From Carboxylicivirga fragile (GTDB lineage: Bacteria; Bacteroidota; Bacteroidia; Bacteroidales; Marinilabiliaceae): 64,000 bases of DNA. The notes below the pieces were generated by a model. The model was not told the origin of the DNA. It did not search any database and saw only the letters and a program-made list of their open reading frames with translations. The first letter of the stretch is position 1; each line of letters opens with the position of its first letter. Position numbers and translations under genes: made by a program. The stretch lies in the NCBI GenBank assembly GCA_025499625.1, contig JAFMVD010000027.1, positions 1 to 64,000 of the forward strand, given 5' to 3'. Below, one piece after another: positions 1 through 8,576 of the stretch.

Positions 1-14
1 TCCCCTTCAGGGGA
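1..14. repeat. Short GC-rich inverted repeat at window edge
   Basis: A perfect 5-bp inverted repeat (TCCCC ttca GGGGA) is followed by a second GGGG run at 19-22. It stands out in AT-rich intergenic DNA and may be the end of a longer dispersed repeat or a terminator cut by the window edge. Nothing else supports a function. Confidence 0.25.
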
Positions 15-51
15 TTTAGGGGTAGTAAAAAAGGATATTTGATTACAAATT

Positions 52-82
52 AAAAGTAACCTAGATTGTGATTTTTACTTTT
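52..82 (-). terminator. Weak stem-loop downstream of the ACT-domain gene
   Basis: The arms AAAAGTAA (52-59) and TTACTTTT (75-82) are perfectly complementary with a 15-nt loop. The structure lies just after the stop of the minus-strand ACT-domain gene. The stem is AT-only and the trailing T-run is short, so this is a weak terminator candidate. Confidence 0.3.
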
Positions 83-110
83 TGGACACCCTCTTATATT
101 TTAGTCTTAT

Positions 111-782
111 TTATTTCTGCTTATAGGCCGTTTTCAGATTCTTCAAAATAGTAAATCCTCTATCAACATCTTCATCATTTACAATAATCGTAAACTCATT
201 GGTAGTTGAAATCACTTCTTTAATGTTAACGCCTTCCCAGGCAATGGCTTTGAGTATGTGATAGTAAAATCCAGTTACAGCCACATTGGCTGTTGGTAAT
301 TTTAAGGTAATGGCTGAAAGTTCACTTTGTTTCAATAAGCATTCTTCCTCGGCAAAGTACTTCTCAACCAAATCTTCGTAGGTTGAGCTAACTACTAAGT
401 TCGATTCAAATACTCCTCGCACCAGAGTGTAGAATACATCCTGCTGTATACCAATTTCCTGCATTACGCGGGTGTGGCTCTTAAAGATGCTGTTGCTGTT
501 TCTAAAGGTAAAGTCGGTAAGATTTGAACGTACGATAATATCTCCAAGAGATTCAAGTAACTTTTGAAGGTTCTTATTTAATGTGTAGTCTAACTGCGGT
601 GCCAACCTATTTAGCGACATGACAATGGCGCCTTGTTTCACTGGTTTTTCAGTTAGCTTTTCAACCATTGGTTGTATTTGGCGAGCCAAGGAGGAGATAT
701 TAATTAATCCTTCGCATAGGGCTTCAATTACAAAAGGTTTTACTTTTATTACAGCTTCAACTGCTTGACTAACTGTTTTCAT
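111..782 (-). CDS. ACT-domain protein, aspartokinase regulatory-like
   Basis: A 223-residue soluble protein with no signal peptide. The N-terminal two thirds are helical and I do not recognise them as a catalytic fold. The C-terminal part (about residues 160-220) has the beta-alpha-beta pattern of an ACT domain, with a VAVTGFYYHILKAIAWEGVNI stretch like the aspartokinase ACT repeats (hydrophobic strand, then a helix, then 'VNI'). The gene is divergent from dapA, 168 bp away, so a link to aspartate-family/lysine metabolism is attractive but inferred. There are no kinase motifs, so it is not an aspartokinase itself. The ATG at 780-782 is the only sensible start. Role unknown. Confidence 0.6.
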   Translation of the reverse strand: MKTVSQAVEAVIKVKPFVIEALCEGLINISSLARQIQPMVEKLTEKPVKQGAIVMSLNRLAPQLDYTLNKNLQKLLESLGDIIVRSNLTDFTFRNSNSIFKSHTRVMQEIGIQQDVFYTLVRGVFESNLVVSSTYEDLVEKYFAEEECLLKQSELSAITLKLPTANVAVTGFYYHILKAIAWEGVNIKEVISTTNEFTIIVNDEDVDRGFTILKNLKTAYKQK

Positions 783-950
783 ACCGCTTTGATTAAGGTG
801 TATTCAAATGTGCATTAATTTATGAATTCGAGACAAATATATGCATTGTTAAGATATTAACAAAGTGTTATAAAGAAGTTTTATTTGTTTAAAAATTTTC
901 ATTACCTACAAGCATTTCATATTTTTGACGCATATAATTACAGGATGGGT

Positions 951-1841
951 ATGAAGAAATTTGATTTACAGGGCTCAATTGTCGCGATAGTTACACCATT
1001 TTTAGAAAATGGAGACATAGATGTTGATGCATTTGATGCACTTATAGATTTTCATTTGAATAATGACACTGATGGTATCGTTGTTTGTGGAACAACAGGA
1101 GAAACGCCTGCTTTAACGGGCGATGAAGATGCTTTTTTAATTGAGCGTGCTGTAAAAAGAGTTAATGGTAGAATTCCGGTGATAGCTGGTACAGGTAGTA
1201 ACTCTACCCAAGAGTGTATTAAATATAGTCGTAAAGCTGAAGCAATTGGTGTAGATGCGGTTTTGGTGGTTGGACCCTATTATAATAAGCCTACAGAGAA
1301 AGGGATGTACATGCATTTCGCAACTGTTGCCGAAGCCATTGATGTGCCTATTGTTTTATATAATGTTCCATCTCGAACAGGTTCTCGTATATCGGTTGGA
1401 GTTGCTATTCGTTTAGCCAATGATTTTGAGAATATTGTTGCAATCAAAGAGGCGTCGGGAGATATGACATTGTTCGCAGAACTTATTGCCCTGCGACCAG
1501 CAGGCTTTAAAGTATATAGTGGTGATGATTTTCTTGCTGCATCGGCCAATGTGCTGGGTGCAGATGGTTGTATATCGGTTATTGCCAATGTTATTCCAAA
1601 GGAGTTTGCTCAACTAATGAAATACTCCTTGAATGCACAAGTAAAAGAAATGAATGCAATATTCTATAAATACCTCCGCTTAATGGATTTGATGTTTATT
1701 GAGTCTAATCCTATACCTGTTAAAACCACTCTGGCTTTAATGGGCAAGGTAGGAGAGGTGTTTCGTTCTCCTATGTGCGGCATGGAAGAAGCTAATAAAG
1801 CATTATTATTAAATGAATTAAAAAAACTTGAGATTATATAA
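951..1841 (+). CDS. dapA: 4-hydroxy-tetrahydrodipicolinate synthase
   Basis: DapA condenses pyruvate with aspartate semialdehyde in the first committed step of lysine/diaminopimelate synthesis, in the cytoplasm. The 296-residue product has the TIM-barrel hallmarks: GTTGE (substrate Thr), VGPYYNKP (catalytic Tyr), NVPSRTG (substrate-binding Arg) and VAIKEASGD (Schiff-base Lys). Length matches the family (about 295). I prefer the ATG at 951 (MKKFDLQGS); an ATG at 945 adds two residues. A TTG at 885 is in frame but would add 22 residues absent from the family. A terminator follows directly, so the gene is probably monocistronic. Confidence 0.95.
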   Translation: MKKFDLQGSIVAIVTPFLENGDIDVDAFDALIDFHLNNDTDGIVVCGTTGETPALTGDEDAFLIERAVKRVNGRIPVIAGTGSNSTQECIKYSRKAEAIGVDAVLVVGPYYNKPTEKGMYMHFATVAEAIDVPIVLYNVPSRTGSRISVGVAIRLANDFENIVAIKEASGDMTLFAELIALRPAGFKVYSGDDFLAASANVLGADGCISVIANVIPKEFAQLMKYSLNAQVKEMNAIFYKYLRLMDLMFIESNPIPVKTTLALMGKVGEVFRSPMCGMEEANKALLLNELKKLEII

Positions 1842-1868
1842 TATAATTTTAAAGTTGTTGATGGATAG

Positions 1869-1903
1869 AAAAGAGAGCTTCAAAGGAGGTTCTCTTTTTT
1901 TTT
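1869..1903 (+). terminator. Rho-independent terminator after dapA
   Basis: AAAAGAGA (1869-1876) pairs with TCTCTTTT (1891-1898), followed by a run of nine or more T. It lies 27 bp after the dapA stop. Confidence 0.8.
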
Positions 1904-2057
1904 GTTAGTGCCATGTCTCTTTTATAAATCTTATATGTTTACAGCGTTTTTCAGTGATGGTATGAAACTTACACAGGTTATTTACCGTAGAAAGTGAAGC
2001 AGATACCTAAATTCCAAAACCATATTAAACTTTTTGTTATTTTCAAACATTTCATTT

Positions 2058-3926
2058 ATGAAGTATAGAAGTAAAATTCAACTGTACATTTTAGGTGCTA
2101 CAGCGTTAATCTATGCTGCGGCATTTGGGTATTTTTTAGTGCGTTATGCTAATCAAACTACCCGTGAATCGTTTAAACTAGTTGATATTACAGTAAGTGA
2201 TAATGCGCATAAAGTACTTGCTGATTTAAATGTGGATATCGGTTTGTCACGTTCCTTAGCTCATACCATAGGTGCTTATAGGGCAATTGAACCAGAGAAA
2301 CAAATGAAGGTGTTTGAAACGATTATTTTTGATACCCAAAAAAAATCACCTGATTATGTAAGTATCTGGGCAAGTTTTGAGCGAAGTGCTTTTGTGGATT
2401 CATGGGACAAACCTTATGGCAGGGACGTTATTTCTGCAATGCGTATTGGTGAGGAGTTTAAATTAAATCGGTACACTAAAAATTTGGATGGTGATGTTGT
2501 AGGTAGTTCCTATCATAATCTTAAGACTGCGAAACGAGAAGCATTTGATAACCCATATTGGTACTCATTGACAGAAGACGGTGAGAATATGACCCTTATA
2601 ACTAGTGTTTGTGTTCCCATATTAGAAAATGATAATTACATTGGTTTAGCTGGTTTAGATATTGATTTACAGCGCTACGATAAAATAACAAGAGAAATAA
2701 AGCCATTTGAATCATCGGATGCGCTATTGATTTCTAACGATGGTCAGTTTGTTACAGCTCCTGATCCAGCTATGTTAGGTAAAAATATTTATGAATTTTT
2801 CCCTGATATGAAATCCCATGAAATCATTGAAAAGATTCAGGAAGGTGAGAATTTTTCCTTTATGTTTGAAGATAAGGGGGTCGAAAAATACTGTTCATTT
2901 GCTCCTATTGTACTAGGGGAAAGTATAACTCCATGGTCATTAGTTTTGGTAACCTCGAAGAGTGAAATTATATCAGAATTAAGAAGTACCCAAGCGATTA
3001 TGATTCTTGTTGGTTTGCTTGGATTGATATTAATTGGTCTTTTGGTACGTAGAATAGCTAATAGTGTTGTTAACATTATAGAAAGATTCACTGTTTTTGC
3101 CAATGAAATAAATGACGGTAATTTAAAAGCTGAGGTGGATGTTGAGCGAAATGATGAAATTGGGGAACTAGGACGAGCGTTGAAAGCCATGTCTAATTCC
3201 ATTTATAAAATGGCCTTAGGTTTGCATAAGAGTGGAGATGAAATTACTGATACTTCAAAGTATTTAAATGATAGTTCTCAATCCTTGACAGGCCTAGCAA
3301 ATCGTCAGGCAGCAGCTGTAGAGGAAGTAGCCTCTTCAATGGAGGAGATGGCTGCGAATATTGCAGCAAGTACTGAGAATGCTAAAAAAACGGAAGAAAT
3401 TGCCATGACTGCTCAGCAAGAATTAGGTGATACGGTTGAAGCTGTTCGAAGTTCTCATGAAGAGATTCAACAAATTGTAGATAAAATATCCGTTATTTCC
3501 GACATTGCCTTTCAAACCAATATTTTGGCGCTTAACGCTGCTGTAGAAGCTAGTCGTGCCGGCGATTCTGGTAGAGGTTTTGCTGTTGTTGCTGCCGAAG
3601 TGCGTAAATTAGCCGAGCGTAGTCGTGACGCTGCTGATAGTATTTCATCATCGGCGGAAGATGTGCTGACAAGCTCATCAAAAGCAAGGGAGAAAATCGA
3701 AATATTATTACCGGAGATACAGAAAACGACGGAATATGTACGCGAGATATCTACGGCTGGCATGGAACAAAACAATGGTGCGATGCAAATTAATAATTCT
3801 ATTCAGGATATAAATGAGAGCACGCAACATAGTGCAGCTTCAGCTGAGGAATTTTCTGTGACAGCTGTTGAGTTGACTAAGCAATCTGATGAACTGAAGA
3901 AAGCAATAGGGAAATTCCAGGTATAA
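2058..3926 (+). CDS. Methyl-accepting chemotaxis protein with Cache sensor domain
   Basis: A membrane chemoreceptor (622 aa). Residues about 8-28 form TM1. A periplasmic dCache-like sensor follows (about 35-285), with an [11 protein letters not shown] segment and a GLAGLDIDL strand typical of double-Cache domains. TM2 is at about 310-335, then HAMP, then a cytoplasmic coiled coil. The signalling tip contains the near-invariant [19 protein letters not shown] stretch that contacts CheA/CheW. There is no C-terminal CheR-binding pentapeptide. A TTG at 2034 is in frame, but the ATG at 2058 (MKYRSK) places a short basic N-terminus before TM1 and is preferred. Ligand unknown; no che genes lie nearby. 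Confidence 0.92.
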   Translation: MKYRSKIQLYILGATALIYAAAFGYFLVRYANQTTRESFKLVDITVSDNAHKVLADLNVDIGLSRSLAHTIGAYRAIEPEKQMKVFETIIFDTQKKSPDYVSIWASFERSAFVDSWDKPYGRDVISAMRIGEEFKLNRYTKNLDGDVVGSSYHNLKTAKREAFDNPYWYSLTEDGENMTLITSVCVPILENDNYIGLAGLDIDLQRYDKITREIKPFESSDALLISNDGQFVTAPDPAMLGKNIYEFFPDMKSHEIIEKIQEGENFSFMFEDKGVEKYCSFAPIVLGESITPWSLVLVTSKSEIISELRSTQAIMILVGLLGLILIGLLVRRIANSVVNIIERFTVFANEINDGNLKAEVDVERNDEIGELGRALKAMSNSIYKMALGLHKSGDEITDTSKYLNDSSQSLTGLANRQAAAVEEVASSMEEMAANIAASTENAKKTEEIAMTAQQELGDTVEAVRSSHEEIQQIVDKISVISDIAFQTNILALNAAVEASRAGDSGRGFAVVAAEVRKLAERSRDAADSISSSAEDVLTSSSKAREKIEILLPEIQKTTEYVREISTAGMEQNNGAMQINNSIQDINESTQHSAASAEEFSVTAVELTKQSDELKKAIGKFQV

Positions 3927-3953
3927 TAACTGTGTTAGTTAAAATAAATAAAG

Positions 3954-3986
3954 GGTAGATTAACAGTGTGTTTTTCTACCCATTTT
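3954..3986. terminator. Bidirectional terminator between convergent genes
   Basis: GGGTAGA (3954-3960) and TCTACCC (3976-3982) form a 7-bp stem between the MCP gene and the convergent hydrolase gene. It is preceded by A-rich and followed by T-rich sequence, so it can serve both strands. Confidence 0.7.
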
Positions 3987-3996
3987 ATTGCATAAC

Positions 3997-5025
3997 TTAC
4001 TGAATTAAATACTGACGTATTGCGGCTAGGCTTTCGTTGGGCTTTTCCCCAATCATGTTGTGACCAGCGTTCTTTACAATCTCCATTTTTGCCTTAGGAA
4101 AGAAACTCATATGATATTCCTGAATATCTTTTCCAATGAGGGTATTGCATTCGCTTACTAAAAATAAAACTTCGTTATTGAAGTTCTGAAGTCCTGAAAC
4201 TAGGTCCATTTCCAATTCTCCTTTGCTATTGACACCTGATTTACGTATGCCTTGAGATGCTTGCATTCCAAGACGCCAAAATTTTGTTGAATCAGAACTT
4301 AGGTCTTCATTACAAAAATATTTTGCCATTGGATGATCTTCAATATCGTTCATGCCAATAATACGAGCCATTAGGTAATCCATACCAGCTTCTTCATCAG
4401 GGGCGTTTACCTTTGTTGATTCTAAAACAGCTTTTAGCATACGCCAGACTGTTTTGAAAGTCATTGGAGGCATCATTCCGTTGCTTCGTTCCATAAATGA
4501 ATTGGCTGTTTCTGTGTTAAGAAAACCAGGCTCAGCTAATACTGCTTTATCAACTTTATCAGGATGTGCTGCAATATACCCAGAAGTCAACATGGCTCCC
4601 CAACTATGTCCAATTAGGTGAACTTTGCCATTGGGACTGTAATAATCAACAATGCTGTTTAAATCACTTAATGAGGACTCCATCGAGAGCTCACTTATAT
4701 CAACACGCGGTGAAAGGCCTGTTCCTCGTTGATCATAAAATACAATTCTGAATGAGTCAGATAGAGCTTGTAAGGGAAGTAGATAACGATAATCTTGCCC
4801 TGGACCTCCATGAACAACTATGATGGTTTGAGCAGTGTCTACTCCAAATGTTTCAGCATGAAAAGTGACACTGTCAATGGTTATATGCGGTATGCTTGCA
4901 TCGTTAGCCACCGTTTTGGGAATTTCAAATTGGGGCTCAACAGAAAAATAGGTGATAAGAAGAAAAGTAGTTATGGCAAGGAATATCAAGCCAATTGTTT
5001 TGACAGTTATTTTAAGTAGTTTCAT
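3997..5025 (-). CDS. Membrane-anchored alpha/beta hydrolase (prolyl aminopeptidase-like)
   Basis: A 342-residue alpha/beta-hydrolase. An N-terminal hydrophobic helix (about 8-27) suggests an inner-membrane anchor or uncleaved signal. The HGGPG oxyanion-hole motif (about residue 72) and the nucleophile elbow GHSWG (about 141) are present, and a C-terminal NAGHN supplies the catalytic His. HGGPG plus GxSWG is characteristic of the S33 proline iminopeptidase group, so a peptidase is likely, but epoxide hydrolases and lactonases share the fold. Convergent with the MCP gene and divergent from the nitroreductase; no operon partner. Confidence 0.8.
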   Translation of the reverse strand: MKLLKITVKTIGLIFLAITTFLLITYFSVEPQFEIPKTVANDASIPHITIDSVTFHAETFGVDTAQTIIVVHGGPGQDYRYLLPLQALSDSFRIVFYDQRGTGLSPRVDISELSMESSLSDLNSIVDYYSPNGKVHLIGHSWGAMLTSGYIAAHPDKVDKAVLAEPGFLNTETANSFMERSNGMMPPMTFKTVWRMLKAVLESTKVNAPDEEAGMDYLMARIIGMNDIEDHPMAKYFCNEDLSSDSTKFWRLGMQASQGIRKSGVNSKGELEMDLVSGLQNFNNEVLFLVSECNTLIGKDIQEYHMSFFPKAKMEIVKNAGHNMIGEKPNESLAAIRQYLIQ

Positions 5026-5162
5026 GATTAATAAAATACTGAATTTTTATTGATATTAGATGGAATAATAGGAAATTTGTATCAAGTGAAGATATCATTT
5101 TTTAATCGGTATTTTTTCACTAAATCGAACAATTAAATTTCAAAAATTAAAACACATATATT

Positions 5163-5903
5163 ATGCTTGATGTTCTCAATAATCACAGATCAATACGAAA
5201 ATATACTAATGAAACCATTAGCGATGACTTGTTAAATGAAATTTTAGAGGCTGGTATTCGAGCTTCAACCACTGGTAATATGCAAGTATATAGTGTTGTT
5301 GTAACCCGCAAAGAAGGTAGAAAAGAAGCCTTGGCACCTTTCCATTTTAATCAACCAATGGTGAAAAATGCACCCGTTACACTAACATTTTGTGCTGATT
5401 TTAATCGCTTTAACAAGTGGTGTGTTCAGAATAACGCGCAACCTGGATATGATAATTTCTTATCGTTCGTAACTGCATCTATTGATGCCTTGTTAGTTGC
5501 GCAAAATGTTTGTGTGGCTGCTGAAGCTAAGGGTTTAGGAATTTGTTATTTGGGTACAACTACTTATATGGCAGATAAAATTATTGATTTATTGAAATTA
5601 CCAGCAGGGGTAGTGCCGGTAACAACCGTAACGCTTGGTTATCCTGATGAAAAGCCAGAATTAACAGATCGCTTACCGCTGGAAGCGGTTGTGCATTTTG
5701 AAACGTACAAAGATTATTCGAATGAGGATATTAATCGTTTGTATGCTGAAAAAGAGCAATTGGAAGAAAATAAGGCATTTGTTGCTGAAAATAACAAAGA
5801 AAGCCTTGCGCAGGTATTTACTGATGTTCGCTATAAAAAAGCAGACAATGAGCACTTTAGTGGTGTTCTTTTAGAAGTGCTGAAAAAACAAGGGTTTATG
5901 TAG
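5163..5903 (+). CDS. Nitroreductase-family NAD(P)H:FMN oxidoreductase
   Basis: A 246-residue nitroreductase-fold flavoprotein. The N-terminal HRSIRKYT motif (residues 8-15) is the FMN-phosphate binding signature of the NfsA/Frp group. An AAEAKGLGICYLGT segment in the middle and VVPVTTVTLGYPDEKP later are the second FMN-binding region. The physiological substrate cannot be predicted (quinones, nitroaromatics, flavins). A single gene, with a strong terminator 44 bp downstream. Confidence 0.88.
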   Translation: MLDVLNNHRSIRKYTNETISDDLLNEILEAGIRASTTGNMQVYSVVVTRKEGRKEALAPFHFNQPMVKNAPVTLTFCADFNRFNKWCVQNNAQPGYDNFLSFVTASIDALLVAQNVCVAAEAKGLGICYLGTTTYMADKIIDLLKLPAGVVPVTTVTLGYPDEKPELTDRLPLEAVVHFETYKDYSNEDINRLYAEKEQLEENKAFVAENNKESLAQVFTDVRYKKADNEHFSGVLLEVLKKQGFM

Positions 5904-5946
5904 AACACTTTTAAGAATTACTAAAATTTAGTGTTAGAAAAAAGAT

Positions 5947-5983
5947 AAAGGCAAGCGCATTTGATGTGTTTGCCTTTACTTTT
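5947..5983 (+). terminator. Terminator after the nitroreductase gene
   Basis: A 14-bp stem with two G.U pairs: arms 5947-5960 and 5964-5977 around a TTG loop, followed by ACTTTT. One of the strongest hairpins in the window. Confidence 0.8.
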
Positions 5984-6112
5984 GGGTCGTTAGTCAATTT
6001 CTTATTGCTATCATCTGTTAAGTCTATTATCTTGCTATTAGTTTATATGATTTCAATAATTCAGCACGACAATTGGAATCAATGAAGACTATGAAATTTA
6101 AATCTATATCAT

Positions 6113-7021
6113 ATGAAGAGAATCGTTTTCGCAATAGCAGCGATACTATGTTTTAACTTCGCACAAGCCCAGTCTTTGGAAGACTATTTGTCGAAGTATA
6201 CACAAGAAAATGGTAAGCAATACCTTCAACCATTTGCTGATGCTTTTTCAGCCGACTTTAACAGTGGTTTATTTCACAATGCACGTGTTAAAAAAATGGG
6301 TTTTCAATTGTACATTGGTGTAGTTGCACAGGTGGCAGTTATTCCGTCGAGTGCAAAGCATTTTAATGCATATACCGAAAGTTCGTTATATCCACCTCAA
6401 GGGCCATATAGTGTTCCAACTGTTTTCGGTCCATCTGAAGGTAAAGTTGTTGATGTTGGGAATGGCTTAGAATATGCTTTCCCAGGAGGTTTCGATTTGG
6501 ATTACATGCCATTAGCCATGCCACAAATAACCATTGGATCAGTATTTGGAACCGATTTTACGGCTCGTTATGCGTCTGTTGATGTTACTGATGTGGGTAA
6601 GGTTAAAGTATTTGGTTGGGGACTTCGTCATAGTATTGATCAATATTTGGATGTGCTACCTGTTGATTTAACGGTAGGTTACTATAATCAGACTTTTAAG
6701 ATTGGTGAATACATGGATGCTAAGGCAAATGTAATTAATCTTCAAACGAGTTACTCTATTCCATTCTTAACTTTCTATGGCGGTTTAGGTTATGAAAATA
6801 GTAAGGTGGATGTGCAATATACTTACGAAGGTCCTGATATTTCTGAAACAGATATCAGTGAAGGTGACCAGATTAGTTTTAATATGGAAGGTGCCAATAC
6901 AATGCGTTTCACACTTGGTTTAACACTGAACCTTGGCCCAGTTAAAATTCATGGTGATTATAACATGGCCAAGCAAAATACTTTTGCACTTGGATTGGGA
7001 ATCGGAATTAATGAAAAATAA
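6113..7021 (+). CDS. Exported DUF6588-like protein, probable outer-membrane beta-barrel
   Basis: A 302-residue protein with a clear Sec signal peptide (MKRIVFAIAAILCFNFAQA, cleavage near 19). The body alternates short amphipathic strands and ends with an LGPVKIHGDYNMAKQNTFALG segment like an outer-membrane barrel strand. It resembles a family annotated DUF6588 in Bacteroidota; that assignment is from memory. No catalytic motif. A lipoprotein gene follows after 15 bp, so the two probably share an mRNA and the envelope location. Function unknown. Confidence 0.7.
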   Translation: MKRIVFAIAAILCFNFAQAQSLEDYLSKYTQENGKQYLQPFADAFSADFNSGLFHNARVKKMGFQLYIGVVAQVAVIPSSAKHFNAYTESSLYPPQGPYSVPTVFGPSEGKVVDVGNGLEYAFPGGFDLDYMPLAMPQITIGSVFGTDFTARYASVDVTDVGKVKVFGWGLRHSIDQYLDVLPVDLTVGYYNQTFKIGEYMDAKANVINLQTSYSIPFLTFYGGLGYENSKVDVQYTYEGPDISETDISEGDQISFNMEGANTMRFTLGLTLNLGPVKIHGDYNMAKQNTFALGLGIGINEK

Positions 7022-7036
7022 TAATATAAAATAGAA

Positions 7037-7591
7037 ATGATTATGCGTAAGTTACTATTTATAGCAGCACTTGTAATAGGGATGTCTGCTTGCGAAGAGA
7101 AAGAAATTAATTTGTACCCGAGCATCGAGGAAAGTGCCAAGGTCGACATAACCACTGGTGATTTTGAGGAGTCAGCTATAATTTATAGTTCAGCTATTTC
7201 AAATGCAGTTGACGAAGCTGTTGATGGAGATGGCGATATTGAGCGTGTTGTTATTGAAGGAATATGGTTTGAGTTAACGCCAAAATCTAAAAATACAGCT
7301 CAATCAATGACAGTGAATTTGAGTATCAAGAAATGGGGAACTGAAGAATATGAAGCTATTCTTGATGACTTCACTTTTGATATTAAGGAAGGTAAAGTCA
7401 ATTTCATTAAAGAGTTAAAAGCGGCTGGTATACTTGTTTTAAAAGAGCAAATTAATGCATTGGCTCTGGGAACTGCTAGCAATGATATTAAGTTTGAAAT
7501 TGAAGGAGATGTTACTCCTGAAGGTTCTGAAGTAAATGTTGAACTTGAAGTATTTGTTAGTGGTACAGTTGTTTATGGAACTACTATCTAA
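7037..7591 (+). CDS. Small lipoprotein of unknown function
   Basis: A 184-residue protein with a type II signal peptide: a basic start (MRKLLF), a hydrophobic core, and a lipobox ending SAC at about residue 19, followed by acidic residues as in exported Bacteroidota lipoproteins. The mature part is acidic and predicted all-beta, with no motif I know. ATGs at 7037 and 7043 are both usable; the second gives a more typical signal. Encoded 15 bp after the DUF6588-like gene, so the two may act together at the outer membrane. Confidence 0.65.
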   Translation: MIMRKLLFIAALVIGMSACEEKEINLYPSIEESAKVDITTGDFEESAIIYSSAISNAVDEAVDGDGDIERVVIEGIWFELTPKSKNTAQSMTVNLSIKKWGTEEYEAILDDFTFDIKEGKVNFIKELKAAGILVLKEQINALALGTASNDIKFEIEGDVTPEGSEVNVELEVFVSGTVVYGTTI

Positions 7592-7608
7592 AAGTAAATT
7601 ATTATAAG

Positions 7609-7642
7609 AAAAAAGTGTTACCGCTATGGTAACACTTTTTTT
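7609..7642. terminator. Bidirectional terminator
   Basis: AAAAAGTGTTACC and GGTAACACTTTTTT form a long perfect stem with a 5-nt loop between the lipoprotein gene and the convergent SDR gene. It has A and T tracts on both sides. Confidence 0.9.
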
Positions 7643-7667
7643 ATGGGTTCATCTTTGAGTTTTGTTG

Positions 7668-8426
7668 CTAATCGCGATGGTTGTACGTTGCTGTAGCTTG
7701 TGCTGTTGGCATCACTAATATATCGTTGATGTTGACATGTGGTGGGCGTGTCACAACAAATTCAATGGTGTCCGCAATGTCTTCAGCAAAAAGCGGAGTT
7801 AGGCCTTTGTAAACATTATCTGCTTTAGTTTCATCACCATGATAGCGCACCACTGAGAATTCAGTTTCTACCATGCCTGGAGCAACAGAGCTTACCTTAA
7901 TGCCGTGTGGAAGTAAATCAATGCGCATGCCTTTTGTAATGGCATCAACCGCATGTTTTGAGGCACAGTACACATTTCCGTTAGCATATACTTCCTTACC
8001 AGCAATGGATGATATGTTTACAATTTGACCGCTTTTGCGTTCGATCATTCCCGGTATGATCTGTTTCGATAGCCAAAGTAAGCCTTTTACATTGGTGTCA
8101 ATCATTTGCTCCCAATCACTCCAAAGTCCATCTTGAATTGGATCAGCGCCTGCTGCCAAACCCGCATTGTTTATAAGTAAGTCAATTTTATTCCAATCGC
8201 TGGGTAATTGATTGATAGCTATGGATGTGGCCTCTTTGTCGCGGATATCAAAGGCAAGTGGTAAAACTTTTATTTCGAATTTATCCTCTATTTCGATCTT
8301 TAGTTCATTTAAACGCTCCGAACGTCGACCTGTTATAATTAATTGATAGTCCAATTGTGCCAATTTCAGGGCAGTTGCCTTTCCAATGCCAGATGTTGCA
8401 CCAGTTACGATTGCTATTTTATTCAT
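7668..8426 (-). CDS. Short-chain dehydrogenase/reductase (YdfG-like)
   Basis: A 252-residue classical SDR. It has the TGATSGIG cofactor motif (residues 9-16), an ITGRR segment whose basic residues favour NADP, NNAG (about 87-90), and the catalytic SSIAG Ser plus YCASK Tyr/Lys. The closest general type is the YdfG 3-hydroxy-acid/serine dehydrogenase group. Substrate cannot be inferred. Divergent from purL with 150 bp between; no partner gene. Confidence 0.88.
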   Translation of the reverse strand: MNKIAIVTGATSGIGKATALKLAQLDYQLIITGRRSERLNELKIEIEDKFEIKVLPLAFDIRDKEATSIAINQLPSDWNKIDLLINNAGLAAGADPIQDGLWSDWEQMIDTNVKGLLWLSKQIIPGMIERKSGQIVNISSIAGKEVYANGNVYCASKHAVDAITKGMRIDLLPHGIKVSSVAPGMVETEFSVVRYHGDETKADNVYKGLTPLFAEDIADTIEFVVTRPPHVNINDILVMPTAQATATYNHRD

Positions 8427-8576
8427 GTTCTAAATATTTGTAGTTCTACGCTCAGTTTGGATTTTGGGTTATTTTATTTACTTTCATCATATAAAATGTG
8501 TACGCCAAAAGTTTAAGTGCAAAAATAGACTAGTTTTTTAGTTTAATATCATCTGAAGAGCTCAAAAATTGTAGTT

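Noticed and set aside
885-950. Longer DapA N-terminus from TTG
   Set aside because: Adds 22 residues not seen in DapA and overlaps promoter-like AT-rich DNA; the ATGs at 945/951 fit the family length.
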